From: Desulfofustis limnaeus
GTDB taxonomy: Bacteria > Desulfobacterota > Desulfobulbia > Desulfobulbales > Desulfocapsaceae
Assembly: GCF_023169885.1 (NCBI RefSeq)
Contig: NZ_AP025516.1
Location: 1,178,001 to 1,242,000 of the forward strand
Length of the DNA stretch: 64,000 bases
Direction of reading: 5' to 3'
The stretch's first letter is position 1. Every line of letters starts with the position of its first letter. The position numbers and the translations under genes were made by a program. The notes beneath the pieces are model-generated. The model did not search any database and was not told the origin of the DNA. It saw only the letters and a program-made list of their open reading frames with translations. This document shows positions 63,929 through 64,000 of the stretch, piece by piece.

Positions 63929-64000
63929 CCCCGACCCCGCAGGGTTACGCTATACCTTGAATGTGCTGGTCATGTCGCTCAGTCGAGCCGATAACTCGCT

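Overview
The window looks like ordinary chromosome of a GC-rich, Gram-negative, anaerobic bacterium. The most likely source is a sulfate- or sulfur-metabolising Desulfobacterota lineage (Desulfobulbales-like). This is inferred from a complex I operon without the NADH-input genes nuoEFG, an octaheme hydroxylamine-oxidoreductase-type cytochrome, menaquinone methylation, a two-domain ATP sulfurylase/APS kinase protein, and homodimeric pyruvate dehydrogenase. I see no phage, insertion sequence, integrase or CRISPR array.

Layout. 1-5.7 kb (minus): ilvB-psd-pssA-asd-rsmD-coaD, covering branched-chain amino acid, phosphatidylethanolamine, aspartate-family and coenzyme A biosynthesis plus rRNA methylation. 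5.7-12.1 kb (plus): leuA behind a classical leucine attenuator (Leu-rich leader peptide plus terminator), then gmd-fcl (GDP-fucose) and a Sat/CysC fusion with a degenerate sulfurylase domain. 12.2-14.5 kb (minus): a coiled-coil membrane protein and an M48 protease. 14.7-26.2 kb (minus): nuoABCDHIJK, an MrpD-like subunit, a small membrane protein, a NuoL/MrpD-like subunit, nuoM and nuoN, driven by a strong sigma70-type promoter and facing a divergent LysR gene. 27.4-30.5 kb (minus): truA, argC, rpsI, rplM, tRNA-Gly. 30.5-37.6 kb (plus): an unusual nested inverted repeat, hisB, a lipoprotein, a TtcA-like gene, asnS, menG, stress proteins and ferritin. 37.6-39 kb: two uncharacterised divergent genes whose start codons abut in ATGCAT. 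39-48.2 kb (plus): recC-recB-recD plus an inositol-phosphatase-type gene. 48.2-53.9 kb: a possible divergent RelA/SpoT-fold protein, kdnB, lrp-lysA and a PQQ-type sugar dehydrogenase. 54-59.5 kb (minus): aceE-aceF-lpdA. 59.7-63.9 kb: the octaheme cytochrome and a divergent three-part membrane glycosyltransferase.

How the genes work together. Most are housekeeping biosynthesis and energy metabolism: pyruvate dehydrogenase feeds acetyl-CoA and NADH, complex I passes electrons to menaquinone (MenG), and leuA/ilvB/argC/hisB/lysA/asd supply amino acids. The gmd-fcl-sat/cysC run suggests a fucosylated and possibly sulfated surface glycan. kdnB and the GT2-GtrA-GT39 protein also point to envelope glycan tailoring.

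The least expected structure is a dispersed repeat of about 150 bp with imperfect inverted ends. One copy lies in the leuA leader (5842-5995) and one between aceF and lpdA (55396-55538). A third isolated end (6189-6219) sits in inverted orientation just before the leuA ribosome-binding site, so the leucine attenuator is bracketed by inverted repeats. A second unexplained element is a 186-bp nested inverted repeat at 30541-30726. Protein functions come from motifs recognised by eye; no database search was possible.
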